From Anaeromusa acidaminophila DSM 3853 (GTDB lineage Bacteria; Bacillota; Negativicutes; Anaeromusales; Anaeromusaceae): a DNA stretch of 64,000 nt. Made by a program: the position numbers and the translations under genes. Location: contig NZ_KB894590.1 of NCBI RefSeq assembly GCF_000374545.1, positions 82,822 through 146,821 of the forward strand, in the 5' to 3' direction. The notes under the pieces were generated by a model, which saw only the letters and a list, made by a program, of their open reading frames with translations, was not told the origin of the DNA and ran no database searches. Positions within the stretch are counted from its first letter, which is position 1. Each line of letters begins with the position of its first letter. Of the stretch, positions 1-8,757 are shown in pieces.

Positions 1-1596
1 GACTTGGATTCGTATTATTGTATGGATGTAGTGATGTTTCGCAGCCTTGCTATTGCGGAATCTCTATACAAAATTAGAGAAGTTGTAGCAGCTCAGCCGC
101 CGGAAGGATTATCATACAGTGAGCGGAAAAAACTAATTGCCTTGAGCTCCCAGTTAGCAATTTTGGTTGACACTGTTAACACCGATATGCAAACAGGAAG
201 CGAATTTAATGAGGTGAAAGGTCAAAGTATACTGAAAGACATTGGGGTTCCAATAAAAGATTTCACGAAAATCCAAAGCAAATTTTTAAAGAAGCTTGAT
301 GAAGAGCTTGAAAAAGAAAAAGGCTATGTTCAATTGGATTTTCCAGACATTGATCAAGCCATTTCCGCGAATGATCAGTTGTTTGCCTCCATAGGAGGAG
401 CTTTGTGGAATTTATGTAATGCGCGTGTACTGCAATACGAGCAGCAGGCGAATATAGTCATTATTGCTATTCTTGTTTCACTGCCTGTCTTAGCGTATGT
501 ATGTATTGCATTAGTTTTATCCATTACTAATGCTGTTTCTATAATTGGAGAGAATCTAGAAAAAATTCAAAATGGAGATCTGTCGGTACATATTGAACTG
601 CATTCGCAAGATGAATTGAGTAGTATCTCCAAAGGGATTAATCGAATGCTTGCTCACATGAGAGATATTTTGCAAAGAATATCCGCACAGTCAGAAGGGT
701 TGATTATTGCTTCTAAAGAGTTGTCAGTTAGTTCCGAGCAATCAGCATTGTTGGCTGATGATGTAGCAGATGCTACGTCGCAAGTGTCACGAGGGATAGA
801 AATGCTTTCGGCTTCTACGGAAGAATTAAACGCTTCTGCTGGAAATGTGGAAGCTAATATTGAAAAGATGGCTCTTTTTTCCGAAGAGGGACGAAGTGTT
901 GCGGAAAATATCAAAGAGCGTGCAGAAACACTAGAGGGAAATGCGCACGCTTCCAGAACAAGGGCAGTTTCGTTATACGATGAAATGAATAAAAGTATGC
1001 TTCGCTCTATTGATGAGTCCAAAATTGTTGAAGAAATATCCTCTATGGTGGAAGTAATTGCAACTATTTCGAAGCAAACTAATTTGTTGGCTCTGAATGC
1101 AGCGATTGAAGCGGCGAGAGCTGGAGAAAGCGGCAAAGGATTTGGCGTTGTCGCGGAGGAGGTTCGAAAGCTGGCGGAAGCGTCTGCGACGGCGGTAGGA
1201 GAGATTCAGTCAATGACGCAAGCTGTCCAAAATACGATATCAAAATTGGTGGAAAGCAGCCAAGAGATACTAGGGTTTATCAATGGAACCGTAAATGAAG
1301 ATTATAACTCCTTTGTTAAAGTAGGAGAACAATATAAGGAAGATGCAAAAGCTTTTTTTGATACGACGGAAAATATTAGCGCTCAATTGCAGCAAGTGTC
1401 TCATGAAGTAAAAGAGATATCTCAAGTCATTGAATCGGTCGCTGAAGTGATCTTGGAGAATTCGTCACAAGCGCAAGGGATATCGTTGAACACGGCAGGA
1501 GTAAGCGAGAAAATGAAGTCGATTCAATCTTCCTCCGTATCGTTGGAACAGATTGCAGGCAAGATGGGAAGTTTGGTGGTTCAGTTTAAACTGTAA
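1..1596 (+). CDS. Methyl-accepting chemotaxis protein, 5' end outside window
   Basis: This is the C-terminal part of a transmembrane chemoreceptor. The reading frame is open through base 1, so the true start and probably the first membrane helix and part of the sensor domain lie upstream; a TTG at position 4 is not a credible start. Visible parts, counted from base 4: a mainly helical sensor remnant (about 1-148), one hydrophobic helix (about 150-172), a HAMP segment (about 173-225), and a long coiled-coil signalling domain. The conserved hairpin tip that contacts CheA/CheW is present ([18 protein letters not shown], then [14 protein letters not shown]). It should sense an external or membrane signal and control CheA. 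The ligand cannot be read from the sequence. Confidence 0.93.
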   Translation, partial: DLDSYYCMDVVMFRSLAIAESLYKIREVVAAQPPEGLSYSERKKLIALSSQLAILVDTVNTDMQTGSEFNEVKGQSILKDIGVPIKDFTKIQSKFLKKLDEELEKEKGYVQLDFPDIDQAISANDQLFASIGGALWNLCNARVLQYEQQANIVIIAILVSLPVLAYVCIALVLSITNAVSIIGENLEKIQNGDLSVHIELHSQDELSSISKGINRMLAHMRDILQRISAQSEGLIIASKELSVSSEQSALLADDVADATSQVSRGIEMLSASTEELNASAGNVEANIEKMALFSEEGRSVAENIKERAETLEGNAHASRTRAVSLYDEMNKSMLRSIDESKIVEEISSMVEVIATISKQTNLLALNAAIEAARAGESGKGFGVVAEEVRKLAEASATAVGEIQSMTQAVQNTISKLVESSQEILGFINGTVNEDYNSFVKVGEQYKEDAKAFFDTTENISAQLQQVSHEVKEISQVIESVAEVILENSSQAQGISLNTAGVSEKMKSIQSSSVSLEQIAGKMGSLVVQFKL

Positions 1597-1678
1597 TCTT
1601 TAACGAATTGTGATAGCGCCTTCAGTTTCCTGCTTGATGGTCTCGTGAGACTCACTACTTCCAATTGCATGTAATGAA

Positions 1679-1728
1679 AACAGCTCCAGGGACTTCTTTT
1701 TCTAAAGAAAGTTCCCTGGAGCTGTTTT
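1679..1728. terminator. Bidirectional terminator between converging genes
   Basis: A 12 bp perfect inverted repeat (CAGCTCCAGGGA and its complement, 1681-1692 and 1713-1724) is extended inward by further pairs. It is flanked by A-rich sequence on the left and TTTTT on the right, so it can end both the chemoreceptor transcript and the minus-strand activase transcript. Confidence 0.9.
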
Positions 1729-2642
1729 TAAGAATAACTGACAACCTCTAATCCCTTGCAAGCGAGTTTTTCTTTTATCCCCTGTAATTCGTCAGCTGTG
1801 GGCGCTGTAAAGCTCGTAAATGGAAGGCCAAGAGCTTCCATTTTTTCTTTTCCCAGTGTGTGATAGGGGAGGAGTTCAATTTTTCGGACTCGCGTTTGCT
1901 GAAGCAAAAAGCGGCTTAGTTGTTCGAGGTTTTCATCGTCAATATTGACTTCGCGGATTGCAGGCATGCGAATGACGATATTGTCATTGAAATAGGAGGC
2001 CGCTTTGATGTTTTGCAGGATGGTTGTATTGTCTATTCCGGTGAAGTAGCGGTGCTTGGTAGGATCCATTACTTTGAGATCAAAAAAGATATGATCTAGT
2101 TTTTCAATAATATCTTTGCAGTTAGTGAAGTTGAATTGAGCGCAGCTTTCGACGGCTGTAGCTATGCCGAGGTTTTGGCATTGGTTTACTAATGCGCGCA
2201 AAGCTTCTTCTTGATAGAATGGTTCTCCCCCGGAAAAAGTGACGCCGCCCCCGGATTCCAGATAAAAAAGAAAGTCTTTTTTTAGTTGCTGCATTAGAAC
2301 GTCAATACTCTGACTCTCGCCCATTTTCTGGCGTGCTTTATTGAGGCAGACGGACACGCAGGTAAAGCATTGCTTGCAGGTTGAAGACGCAAAACGAACC
2401 TGATTATCTTCCAGAAAAATCGCACCAGCGGGGCAGTGAGAAACACACTGTTGGCAGTGGGTGCATTTGTGGGCTAGAAACATCAATTCTGGATGAGGGG
2501 ACCAGGATTCTGGATTTGCGCACCAGCGGCAACGAAGCGGGCATCCTTTAAAAAACACGGTGCTGCGGATGCCGTCACCATCGTTGACCGATAAGCGTTG
2601 GATTTGAAAGACGTTACATGCTTTCATAAGTGGTTCGCTCAA
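1728..2642 (-). CDS. Glycyl radical enzyme activating enzyme (radical SAM)
   Basis: This radical SAM activase installs the glycyl radical on the enzyme encoded immediately upstream (2614-4980). The SAM cluster motif GCPLRCRWC gives ligands C34, C38 and C41. It is followed by a ferredoxin-like insert with two four-cysteine sets (CTHCQQCVSHC and CKQCFTCVSVC), the layout of activases for dehydratase- and decarboxylase-type glycyl radical enzymes rather than the shorter pyruvate formate-lyase activase. The GGGVTFSGGEP motif of the SAM-binding region is present. The frame begins at 2642 and overlaps the upstream gene by 29 bases; an internal ATG at 2627 (MKACN) is an alternative start and resembles family starts better. 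Overlap implies translational coupling. About 300 residues is normal for the family. Confidence 0.93.
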   Translation of the reverse strand: MSEPLMKACNVFQIQRLSVNDGDGIRSTVFFKGCPLRCRWCANPESWSPHPELMFLAHKCTHCQQCVSHCPAGAIFLEDNQVRFASSTCKQCFTCVSVCLNKARQKMGESQSIDVLMQQLKKDFLFYLESGGGVTFSGGEPFYQEEALRALVNQCQNLGIATAVESCAQFNFTNCKDIIEKLDHIFFDLKVMDPTKHRYFTGIDNTTILQNIKAASYFNDNIVIRMPAIREVNIDDENLEQLSRFLLQQTRVRKIELLPYHTLGKEKMEALGLPFTSFTAPTADELQGIKEKLACKGLEVVSYS

Positions 2643-4980
2643 TGATGGCGTCTTGCGCTTTGCGAGAAAGATTTACGAATTGTGTGCTGTAGCCGGCAAC
2701 ACGGACAAGCAAGTCTCGATAATTTTCCGGGTGCTCTTGAGCGCTGCGTAGAATCTCTGGAGAAATGACATTGAATTGAATATGAAAAGCTCCCAGTGAA
2801 AAATAAGCGCGAATTAAGGAGGCCAGGTTATTGAGGCCACGATTCGTCTCTAACAGAGTTGGCGAGAGTTTCACATTGACGAGTGTTCCGCCGCTGTGAA
2901 TGTCATGGTTGATTTTTGCTGCAGAGCGCATGGCGGCGGTGGGGCTGGTTATATCGGTGCCTGCATGCGGCGAGACGCCTTCGGTAAGGGGCGTGCCTGC
3001 TTTGCGTCCTTCCGGCGTTGCGCCGACTACTGAGCCGGCAGGGATGTAGTTGGAAATACCCATAAAGGCTGAGTTGAACTTCGCTCCGAAAATATCGGTG
3101 TATTGCGTGATTTCCTTATGATAGAAATCGGAAATTCCTGTGGCGAGAGCGTCAACTTCATCCAGGTCATTGCCGTATTTGGGACATTGCAAGGCGGCCT
3201 GCCGGAGTTCTTCAAATCCGTCCCAGTCCTGTTCCAGAGCTGCAGCAAAATCTTGCAATTTGTACGCTTGGTCTTCAAAAACAAGCTTGCGAATGGCCGC
3301 TAGAGCATTGGCGCTGTCTGCAAGGCCGATGCCTGTGAGCACAGGGCCTAGGCAGTATTTGGCGCCACCCCGGCTGAGATCCCGGCCTTTTTCCATGCAG
3401 CCGTCCACTAAGAGAGAAAGGTAAGGCCGTGGCACAATTTCAGCATGTACTTTCTGTGCGGTAAGCGAGCCGATGATGCCGATTTTTATCAAATGAGCCG
3501 CTTGGCGAAAGAATAGCGACTTGAATTCTTCGAAATTGGTACTGTCTGCGAGGTTTGTCGCCAAGCCCATTTGTTTGCCGTTTATGCGGCTGATTCCGCC
3601 GCTGAGCGTATATTCCATAGCGGCTGCCAAATTAATATTGACGGCGGACGTCCATTCTCCGACTTTGCGAAAATGGGGAACAACGCAGCCGCAATTGCTC
3701 CAGTCACGGGCGTCCTCAGGGGAGAGGCCCGCAGCTAAAAGCATTTCCGAGCCGACGCGATCATTGTGGATAGCGGGGAATCCTGTCCCGCAGCGAACCA
3801 GCTTGCAAACGGCCTGCAAAAATTCGGGAGGACAATTGGGGTGAATGCGAACGCTAAGTCCGGGTTGATGCGTTTTGACTCGTTCCGTCGCTTCCAGGCA
3901 AAGATAAGATATTTCGTTGGTAGCGTCGCTGCCGTCACGCTTACGTCCGCCCACGGTGAGGTTTTGAAAAGAATTGTAGCCAGCAAAAAATTGAGCCGTA
4001 TTGCTGGAAATAGCCCAAACCCACTCGGATAATTTGAGCCAAAGGCATTCGATACGCTCCAGCGCTTCTTCCCGGGTGAGGAGACCGGCGTTTATATCTT
4101 TTTCATAGAAAGGGTACATATATTGATCGAATCGTCCCAGATTTAAAGCCAGTGAATTCTCAGAAAGGATAGAGCCCAATTGCGTAAACCATACGCACTG
4201 GATGGCTTCTTTGAAGGTTTGCGGCGGATTTTCAGGTACACGGCGGCAAATGGAAGCGATTTCCTCTAGCTCAAGGCGGCGAGAGGGATCGGCGGTTGCC
4301 GCCGCTAATGTGTCGGCTTTTTCCGCATATCGGTTAGCGAGCGTGATGATTCCTTCAGATACAATAATGGCGCTGCGGTAAAAATCCATTTGTTCCAGTT
4401 CATCTGTATTAGTAGGAGAGAGCTTGCGTAGAGCGGCAATCGCTTCGTCACGAAAGCCTCCGAAACCTTTTTGGAAAACAAGATCCTGATAATCCGCAGT
4501 TACCTCGCCGACGGCGCTGCGCCATTTGGAATCGTTGTCGACAATGCCTGTATCGACGAGTACGCGGGCAGTATCTTCGTCAAGACGGGCTAAAAAGGTT
4601 TCTTCCAGCGACTTTCCTTTCCAATAGGGAAAGATTTCATCTCGCAGAGACTTTTTGGCTTCCGGTGAGATCGTATAAGCGTCTTGGGTGCGTTCGGCAA
4701 AGGTATCCATTTCCTGTTCGACCCATTGCCAGGAATATTCCGGGCAAATAATGCCGCTGCGGCGAAATTCGCCGATGCTGCCGACGAGGAGTTCTCCCTC
4801 AAAGATAACAGGATCAATAGCGTTACAGACCGCTCGAAATGCTTTGGCGCGGCGCAAGATAACGGTTTCTCCTTCCGTTTCTTTGTGAGAATCTGTAAAA
4901 ATACGAGCTCGCTCGATGCTAATCGAAGGCGTTGTTTCAATGTACTGCTTTTTTATTTCAGCGATGCGAGGTGTTGTCAT
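2614..4980 (-). CDS. Glycyl radical enzyme of unassigned substrate (PFL/dehydratase/decarboxylase superfamily)
   Basis: This 788-residue protein has the N-terminal PFL-like domain and a C-terminal glycyl radical loop, RVAGYST, with the radical glycine at about residue 763. The active-site cysteine loop reads DWSNCGCVVPHF, with cysteines at 430 and 432. By the usual GCV alignment Cys432 is the thiyl residue. Dehydratases and several lyases of this superfamily carry GCVE, the Glu acting as base; here the residue two after Cys432 is Val, so it should not be labelled glycerol, diol or choline lyase. It is also not pyruvate formate-lyase, which has adjacent cysteines. The start ATG follows a strong AAAGGAGG. 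It lies 27 bases after a GntR gene and overlaps its activase, so the three form one operon. The substrate is unknown; an aryl-acetate decarboxylase-like reaction is one untested possibility. Confidence 0.9.
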   Translation of the reverse strand: MTTPRIAEIKKQYIETTPSISIERARIFTDSHKETEGETVILRRAKAFRAVCNAIDPVIFEGELLVGSIGEFRRSGIICPEYSWQWVEQEMDTFAERTQDAYTISPEAKKSLRDEIFPYWKGKSLEETFLARLDEDTARVLVDTGIVDNDSKWRSAVGEVTADYQDLVFQKGFGGFRDEAIAALRKLSPTNTDELEQMDFYRSAIIVSEGIITLANRYAEKADTLAAATADPSRRLELEEIASICRRVPENPPQTFKEAIQCVWFTQLGSILSENSLALNLGRFDQYMYPFYEKDINAGLLTREEALERIECLWLKLSEWVWAISSNTAQFFAGYNSFQNLTVGGRKRDGSDATNEISYLCLEATERVKTHQPGLSVRIHPNCPPEFLQAVCKLVRCGTGFPAIHNDRVGSEMLLAAGLSPEDARDWSNCGCVVPHFRKVGEWTSAVNINLAAAMEYTLSGGISRINGKQMGLATNLADSTNFEEFKSLFFRQAAHLIKIGIIGSLTAQKVHAEIVPRPYLSLLVDGCMEKGRDLSRGGAKYCLGPVLTGIGLADSANALAAIRKLVFEDQAYKLQDFAAALEQDWDGFEELRQAALQCPKYGNDLDEVDALATGISDFYHKEITQYTDIFGAKFNSAFMGISNYIPAGSVVGATPEGRKAGTPLTEGVSPHAGTDITSPTAAMRSAAKINHDIHSGGTLVNVKLSPTLLETNRGLNNLASLIRAYFSLGAFHIQFNVISPEILRSAQEHPENYRDLLVRVAGYSTQFVNLSRKAQDAIIERTTYESM

Positions 4981-5007
4981 GAGAAGCTCCTCCTTTAGAC
5001 CTTTGTA

Positions 5008-5676
5008 TTATTCGTGTTGCTTTAGATACTCTACTAACAGGTTGCAAGCCTTAGTCATATGCTTTTTTAGAACTTGCTTGGCCTTGCGAACGTCCCTTTC
5101 GCGGCAGGCGGCAAGAAGAGCGGTATGCTCTGCGTGAGAAAAGTCCTTAAAATCCATTTTGTCGAGGTAGAAAACCAGATACCGTGCGACGTTGTTATGC
5201 AGCAGATGAATCATATCCAAAAGGCGCAGGTTGCCAGCCGGTTCATAAAGATATTCATGAAAGAGGGAATTGAGCTCGTTGTAACGAGCCGGGTCGTGGC
5301 AAGACGCTTCTTCTTCCAGAATTTTTTCCGCTCGCAGAAAGTCATCTTCTTTCAGTTTGGGAATGGAAAGTGCGAGGATACCGGTTTCCAGCATCATACG
5401 AATCTCATAGATTTCAAGGGCTTCTTCCGCGGTCAGGCGAATGACTTCCGCTCCATGATTCGGCAGGAATCGAACCAGTTTTTCTCCTTCCAAAATTTTT
5501 AAAGCTTCACGCAAAGCGCTGATGCTCACGCCAAACTGTTGCGCAAGTAATTCTTGACGCAAAGGTTCGCCAGCGTGAATTTCGCCGATCAGGATTTGTT
5601 TGCGCAAATGGTTGCTAATGCTTTCCGGGATGGTGATTCTCTTGGTTTTGGTTAAGCTTTTTGATGTGTTCTTCAT
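5008..5676 (-). CDS. GntR-family transcriptional regulator with FCD domain
   Basis: An N-terminal winged helix (about residues 12-80, including LRKQILIGEIHAG and the recognition helix region FGVSISALREALK) is joined to an all-helical FCD ligand-binding domain with the expected histidines (FHEYLYE, AEHTALL, KHM). FCD regulators usually bind a carboxylic acid, often with a metal. I place the start at the ATG at 5676 (222 residues); the frame stays open to a TTG at 5715 that has no ribosome binding site. The gene is co-directional with and 27 bases upstream of the glycyl radical enzyme, so it probably controls that operon, itself and perhaps the divergent peptidase operon. Ligand not known. Confidence 0.9.
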   Translation of the reverse strand: MKNTSKSLTKTKRITIPESISNHLRKQILIGEIHAGEPLRQELLAQQFGVSISALREALKILEGEKLVRFLPNHGAEVIRLTAEEALEIYEIRMMLETGILALSIPKLKEDDFLRAEKILEEEASCHDPARYNELNSLFHEYLYEPAGNLRLLDMIHLLHNNVARYLVFYLDKMDFKDFSHAEHTALLAACRERDVRKAKQVLKKHMTKACNLLVEYLKQHE

Positions 5677-5683
5677 GGAATTA

Positions 5684-5711
5684 AATATAGCACCTATTTC
5701 AAAACTTGCAA
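5684..5711 (-). promoter_or_regulatory. Putative promoter of the GntR-glycyl radical operon
   Basis: Reading the minus strand, TTGCAA (5711-5706) is followed after 16 bases by TATATT (5689-5684). This would start transcription only a base or so before the GntR ATG at 5676, implying a nearly leaderless message, so an upstream promoter remains possible. A GTATAC palindrome about 20 bases further up (near 5726-5731), followed by another ATAC, is a possible GntR operator. Confidence 0.4.
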
Positions 5712-5762
5712 ACAATGTTTCGAAAGTATACAGGATACAATCGTAAATTTCGCAGAAATGAA

Positions 5763-5791
5763 TTGACAGTGACAGGGGAATGATTTACTCT
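5763..5791 (+). promoter_or_regulatory. Putative promoter of the M20 peptidase operon
   Basis: TTGACA at 5763-5768 is followed after 17 bases by TACTCT at 5786-5791. This is the only good sigma-A-like match on the plus strand between the divergent genes. It sits about 50 bases upstream of a terminator-like hairpin. Confidence 0.5.
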
Positions 5792-5840
5792 AAATCCAAG
5801 AAAGAACTCCGCTTTCTAATTCCATAAAACACCGGCAGCG

Positions 5841-5882
5841 CTGCTTTCCTCTTCTGCAAAGAAGAGAGAAGGCAGTTTTTTT
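5841..5882 (+). terminator. Terminator-like hairpin in the leader of the M20 peptidase operon
   Basis: CTGCTTTC (5841-5848) pairs with GAAGGCAG (5868-5875), with further inner pairing of CTTC and GAAG, and is followed directly by seven T residues. It lies downstream of the putative promoter at 5763 and upstream of the peptidase start at 5925, so it is placed like a transcription attenuator. A second small hairpin (AGAAAG/CTTTCT, about 5800-5820) precedes it. I do not recognise a known riboswitch in this short leader. Confidence 0.55.
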
Positions 5883-5924
5883 ATGGCTTGTTTGCCTAAG
5901 AAATTCATAGGGGGAAAACATTAT

Positions 5925-7079
5925 ATGAAAGAAAACAAAGCAGCGTACCAGGTCGTTGACGAGTGCAAAGAAGAGATGATTCACCTGTGGGAAGAGCTTG
6001 TTACTATGGAAAGCGGACTTTTTTGCAAAACCGAAACCGATGCAATAGGTAGACGCATTGCCTCATTTATAGAAAAGATTGGCGGCAGAACCAGGGGCAT
6101 TAGCATGGATGATGCGCCAGACGTGCTTATCGGCGAATTCGGAGATATGACACAGCCTTTTGTTGTTTTAACAGGGCATATGGATACGATCTTTAAAAAA
6201 GGAACTCCAGAAGAACGGCCATTCCGAATTGAAGACGGCAAAGCCTTTGGTCCAGGCGTCTTGGATATGAAAGGCGGCATTGTCATCCTTTTATACGCAG
6301 TATTGGCTTTGCAAAAAATCGACTATGAAAAATATCCGATAAAAGTAATCCTTGTTGGCGATGAAGAGGTGGGGCATCAAAAAAGTTCAGCCATTTCAGC
6401 TATACAAAGGGAAGCGGTTGGCGCAAAAGCAGCCTTTAATTTTGAGACGGGTTTTGTCGATGGGGGCATTGTTGTAAAACGCAAAGGCCTGTATCAATTT
6501 ATGGTAGAGGTTTTCGGAAAAGGAGCGCATGTTGGAAATGACCCGGAAAATGGGCGTAGTGCGATCAAGGAGATTGCCTATAAGGTTCTCGACATAGAAG
6601 CGCTAACCGATTGGCAACAAGGAAATACCTTTAATGTTGGCTGGATTGAAGGGGGAACGGTTCCTAACGCAACTCCGGCGTATGCAAAGATTGTGTGTGA
6701 TCTGCGTTGCGAGAATCCGGATACGCTGCCTCAAATAAAGCAATCGATTGAGGAAGTGGTTAAGAAAACCTATGTGGAGGGAACTTCTACAAAGCTAACT
6801 CCGCTGATTGAAGCGAAAGCGATGAAGAAACTGGATGCATCGATGGAGCTCTTTGCGTTTGTGAAGAAAATCAGTGAACAGGAAGGTTTTGGAACCTTAT
6901 ATCCTAAGGAAGTCGGCGGAGTATCCGACTCGGCATATTTCACTGACCTTGGAATTCCTACGCTTTGCGCGATGGGAGTGCAGGGGGGACGCAATCATAC
7001 GATTGAAGAATTTGCTATTGTAGAGACTTTATTTAGTCGCACCAAATTGCTATGCGCCGTATTGCTTGCGCTGGCATAA
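5925..7079 (+). CDS. M20-family metallopeptidase (carboxypeptidase G2/ArgE-like)
   Basis: This cytosolic zinc-dependent amidohydrolase of about 384 residues likely removes a C-terminal amino acid or acyl group from a small peptide-like substrate. The metal and catalytic motifs are clear: VLTGHMDTIF (first metal histidine and catalytic Asp), GPGVLDMKGG (bridging Asp) and GDEEVGH (catalytic Glu and metal Glu), with a dimerisation insert from about residue 180 to 290. I start it at the ATG at 5925, which has AGGGGG nine bases upstream, not at 5883. It is followed after 24 bases by two gate-domain membrane proteins and preceded by an attenuator-like hairpin. The pairing with a membrane protein pair suggests uptake of the substrate. 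The exact substrate cannot be given. Confidence 0.9.
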   Translation: MKENKAAYQVVDECKEEMIHLWEELVTMESGLFCKTETDAIGRRIASFIEKIGGRTRGISMDDAPDVLIGEFGDMTQPFVVLTGHMDTIFKKGTPEERPFRIEDGKAFGPGVLDMKGGIVILLYAVLALQKIDYEKYPIKVILVGDEEVGHQKSSAISAIQREAVGAKAAFNFETGFVDGGIVVKRKGLYQFMVEVFGKGAHVGNDPENGRSAIKEIAYKVLDIEALTDWQQGNTFNVGWIEGGTVPNATPAYAKIVCDLRCENPDTLPQIKQSIEEVVKKTYVEGTSTKLTPLIEAKAMKKLDASMELFAFVKKISEQEGFGTLYPKEVGGVSDSAYFTDLGIPTLCAMGVQGGRNHTIEEFAIVETLFSRTKLLCAVLLALA

Positions 7080-7103
7080 ATAACAAAAAAAATAGGGGGA
7101 ATT

Positions 7104-7760
7104 ATGATGACGGATTTTGAACATAAGCTGACTTGGCGCGGGTGGTTGTCGTTTGTCTTTATTGTAATTTCGTTCTCTGGAATTGTTGCCAGTCATCCCG
7201 TATTGGGGGCCATGGATTTTCAAAACCTGATTGGAGGCTTTGGCAAGATTGGCGCGGCGGATAGTTTTGTTGGCAAAGGCGGTACAGGGGCGCGAGACGG
7301 CTTTATGTTCGGCTTGACGCTGATCCCAACGGTAATGTTCGCTCTTGGCATGATCCGCGTTGTAGAATCGCAAGGCGCTCTTTTAGCGGCGGAAAAATTG
7401 ATACGCCCGGTTCTTCGCCCGCTCATGGGATTGCCTGGAGTTACAGGCCTTGCTATTGTCAGCAGCATGACCAGTACGGATGTCGGCGCGGCTATGACGA
7501 AGCAATTATACGAAGAAGGGCAATTGACCGATAAGGAACGCAGCATTTTTGTGGCTTATCAATATGCCGCTTCCGGTGTTATAACCAACACCTTCGATTG
7601 CGGAGCGCCGCTTCTTTCTATTGCAGTGCTGCCCATTGGCCTTATCCTGGCTGTGGAGATTTTCGTGAAAATTGTAGGCGCCAATGTAGTGCGGTTTTAC
7701 TTGAAGTGGCAAGAGGAAAAAGAAGTTGTTTCTGAATCGGTACAGGTTAAGTCTGCTTGA
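7104..7760 (+). CDS. Nucleoside-recognition (gate) domain membrane protein, first half
   Basis: This integral membrane protein of 218 residues carries the gate/nucleoside-recognition fold also seen in SpmA and YjiH-type proteins. Features include an N-terminal membrane helix (about 12-30), further helices around residues 70-90, 120-145 and 150-190, and a conserved segment SSMTSTDVGAAMTK. The next gene encodes a second such domain, and the two halves resemble a split YjiH-type transporter or a SpmA/SpmB pair. It follows the M20 peptidase by 24 bases with a GGGGGAAT ribosome binding site, so it may move the peptidase's substrate or product. Transport function is inference from family and context. 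Confidence 0.8.
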   Translation: MMTDFEHKLTWRGWLSFVFIVISFSGIVASHPVLGAMDFQNLIGGFGKIGAADSFVGKGGTGARDGFMFGLTLIPTVMFALGMIRVVESQGALLAAEKLIRPVLRPLMGLPGVTGLAIVSSMTSTDVGAAMTKQLYEEGQLTDKERSIFVAYQYAASGVITNTFDCGAPLLSIAVLPIGLILAVEIFVKIVGANVVRFYLKWQEEKEVVSESVQVKSA

Positions 7761-7778
7761 TAAGGAAAGGGGACTGCA

Positions 7779-8270
7779 ATGATGGACAATACAATAGGCG
7801 CTACTAAGAGAACGATGTTGGAAGAATTTATTTTTGGAGCGAAGAATGGATTCTATTTAGGGGTAGAGCGGATCTTGCCTGCCATGATCTTAGCCTATGT
7901 TATTATTCTGTTTTTGAAAATGACTGGCTTGATGGCCGTTATTGGGCAAGCTATTTCACCAGTTATGGCGTTGTTCGGGCTGCCGGGAGAAGCTGTTATC
8001 GCTCTCGTGTCTGCTTTTTTTGCAAAAGCGGCCGGAGCGGCCACTGCGGCGACTCTGTATGCAGACGGCGTGATTACCGCTGCGCAAGCAACCATTCTCT
8101 TTCCAGCCACGATTACCATGGGGACGCTTATGGGCCATTTCGTTCGTTGTGTAGTTACAGCCGGGACAAACGCCCGGCATCACGCCTTGATGATTGCGAT
8201 TCCGGTTATTGACGCCATGCTTTCTATGCTGTTAATGAGGTTCTTATTGTCTGTAATGGGTATTGCATAA
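7779..8270 (+). CDS. Nucleoside-recognition (gate) domain membrane protein, second half
   Basis: This is a 163-residue membrane protein with about four hydrophobic helices. The segment LVSAFFAKAAGAATAATLY resembles the conserved core of gate-domain proteins of the SpmB/YjiH type. It starts 18 bases after its partner, with AAAGGGG upstream, and ends the operon at a strong terminator. Together with the preceding protein it probably forms a two-subunit transporter-like complex working with the M20 peptidase. The spore-maturation role of SpmA/SpmB is a family resemblance only; the gene context points to metabolism. Confidence 0.78.
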   Translation: MMDNTIGATKRTMLEEFIFGAKNGFYLGVERILPAMILAYVIILFLKMTGLMAVIGQAISPVMALFGLPGEAVIALVSAFFAKAAGAATAATLYADGVITAAQATILFPATITMGTLMGHFVRCVVTAGTNARHHALMIAIPVIDAMLSMLLMRFLLSVMGIA

Positions 8271-8277
8271 AAATTTG

Positions 8278-8313
8278 AAAGGTGCGCCGATGCGATATCG
8301 GCGCACCTTTTTT
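8278..8313 (+). terminator. Rho-independent terminator of the M20 operon
   Basis: AAAGGTGCGCCGAT (8278-8291) pairs with ATCGGCGCACCTTT, followed by a T run. The loop is only a few bases. Confidence 0.92.
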
Positions 8314-8407
8314 ATAGAAAGAAATGTAGTATGGACGTAGGTGTAAAGAGGAAGCGCAGGTTTTAAGGCGAATATATGTTTGTGATACTTAGGAAAGGAG
8401 AGCTTAT

Positions 8408-8737
8408 ATGGATAGCATTGCTAAAACACCGCAGCCGCCGTACTATGCCGTTATTTTTACTTCTGTAAAAGGTCCTGAAGATAAAGGCTATGCGAACATG
8501 GCGGAACATATTGCGGCATTAGGAGCAGAGCAGCAAGGATTTCTAGGGGCGGAAAGCGTTCGCGAGGCGAATGGCGTAGGAATTACTGTATCCTATTGGA
8601 CGTCCCTTGAAGCGATTGCTGCTTGGAAAAATAACGAACAGCATCAAAAAGCCCAAAAGCTGGGAGCGGATGTGTGGTATGATAGCTTTGCTACTCGCGT
8701 ATGCAAAGTGGAACGGCATGGCTTATTTAAGCCTTGA
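8408..8737 (+). CDS. Antibiotic biosynthesis monooxygenase (ABM) domain protein
   Basis: This 109-residue protein has the ferredoxin-like alpha+beta barrel pattern of the ABM family (YYAVIFTSVK as first strand; WTSLEAIAAWKNNEQHQKAQK as the conserved helix-strand region with W and H). Such dimers include small monooxygenases and heme-degrading enzymes, but many are uncharacterised. The start has AGGAAAGGAG about 8 bases upstream. The stop is followed 20 bases later by a GNAT acetyltransferase, and the two probably share a transcript. Substrate unknown. Confidence 0.82.
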   Translation: MDSIAKTPQPPYYAVIFTSVKGPEDKGYANMAEHIAALGAEQQGFLGAESVREANGVGITVSYWTSLEAIAAWKNNEQHQKAQKLGADVWYDSFATRVCKVERHGLFKP

Positions 8738-8757
8738 GCAACCAAGGAGGAACTACC

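Noticed and set aside
654..1136. Minus-strand open frame of 160 codons inside the first chemoreceptor gene
   Set aside because: It is a shadow of the coiled-coil gene, has no ribosome binding site, and the plus-strand protein is unambiguous.
5677..5715. TTG at 5715 as the start of the GntR regulator
   Set aside because: No ribosome binding site precedes it and the added 13 residues do not look like part of the winged helix; ATG 5676 is preferred, though its own ribosome binding site is weak.
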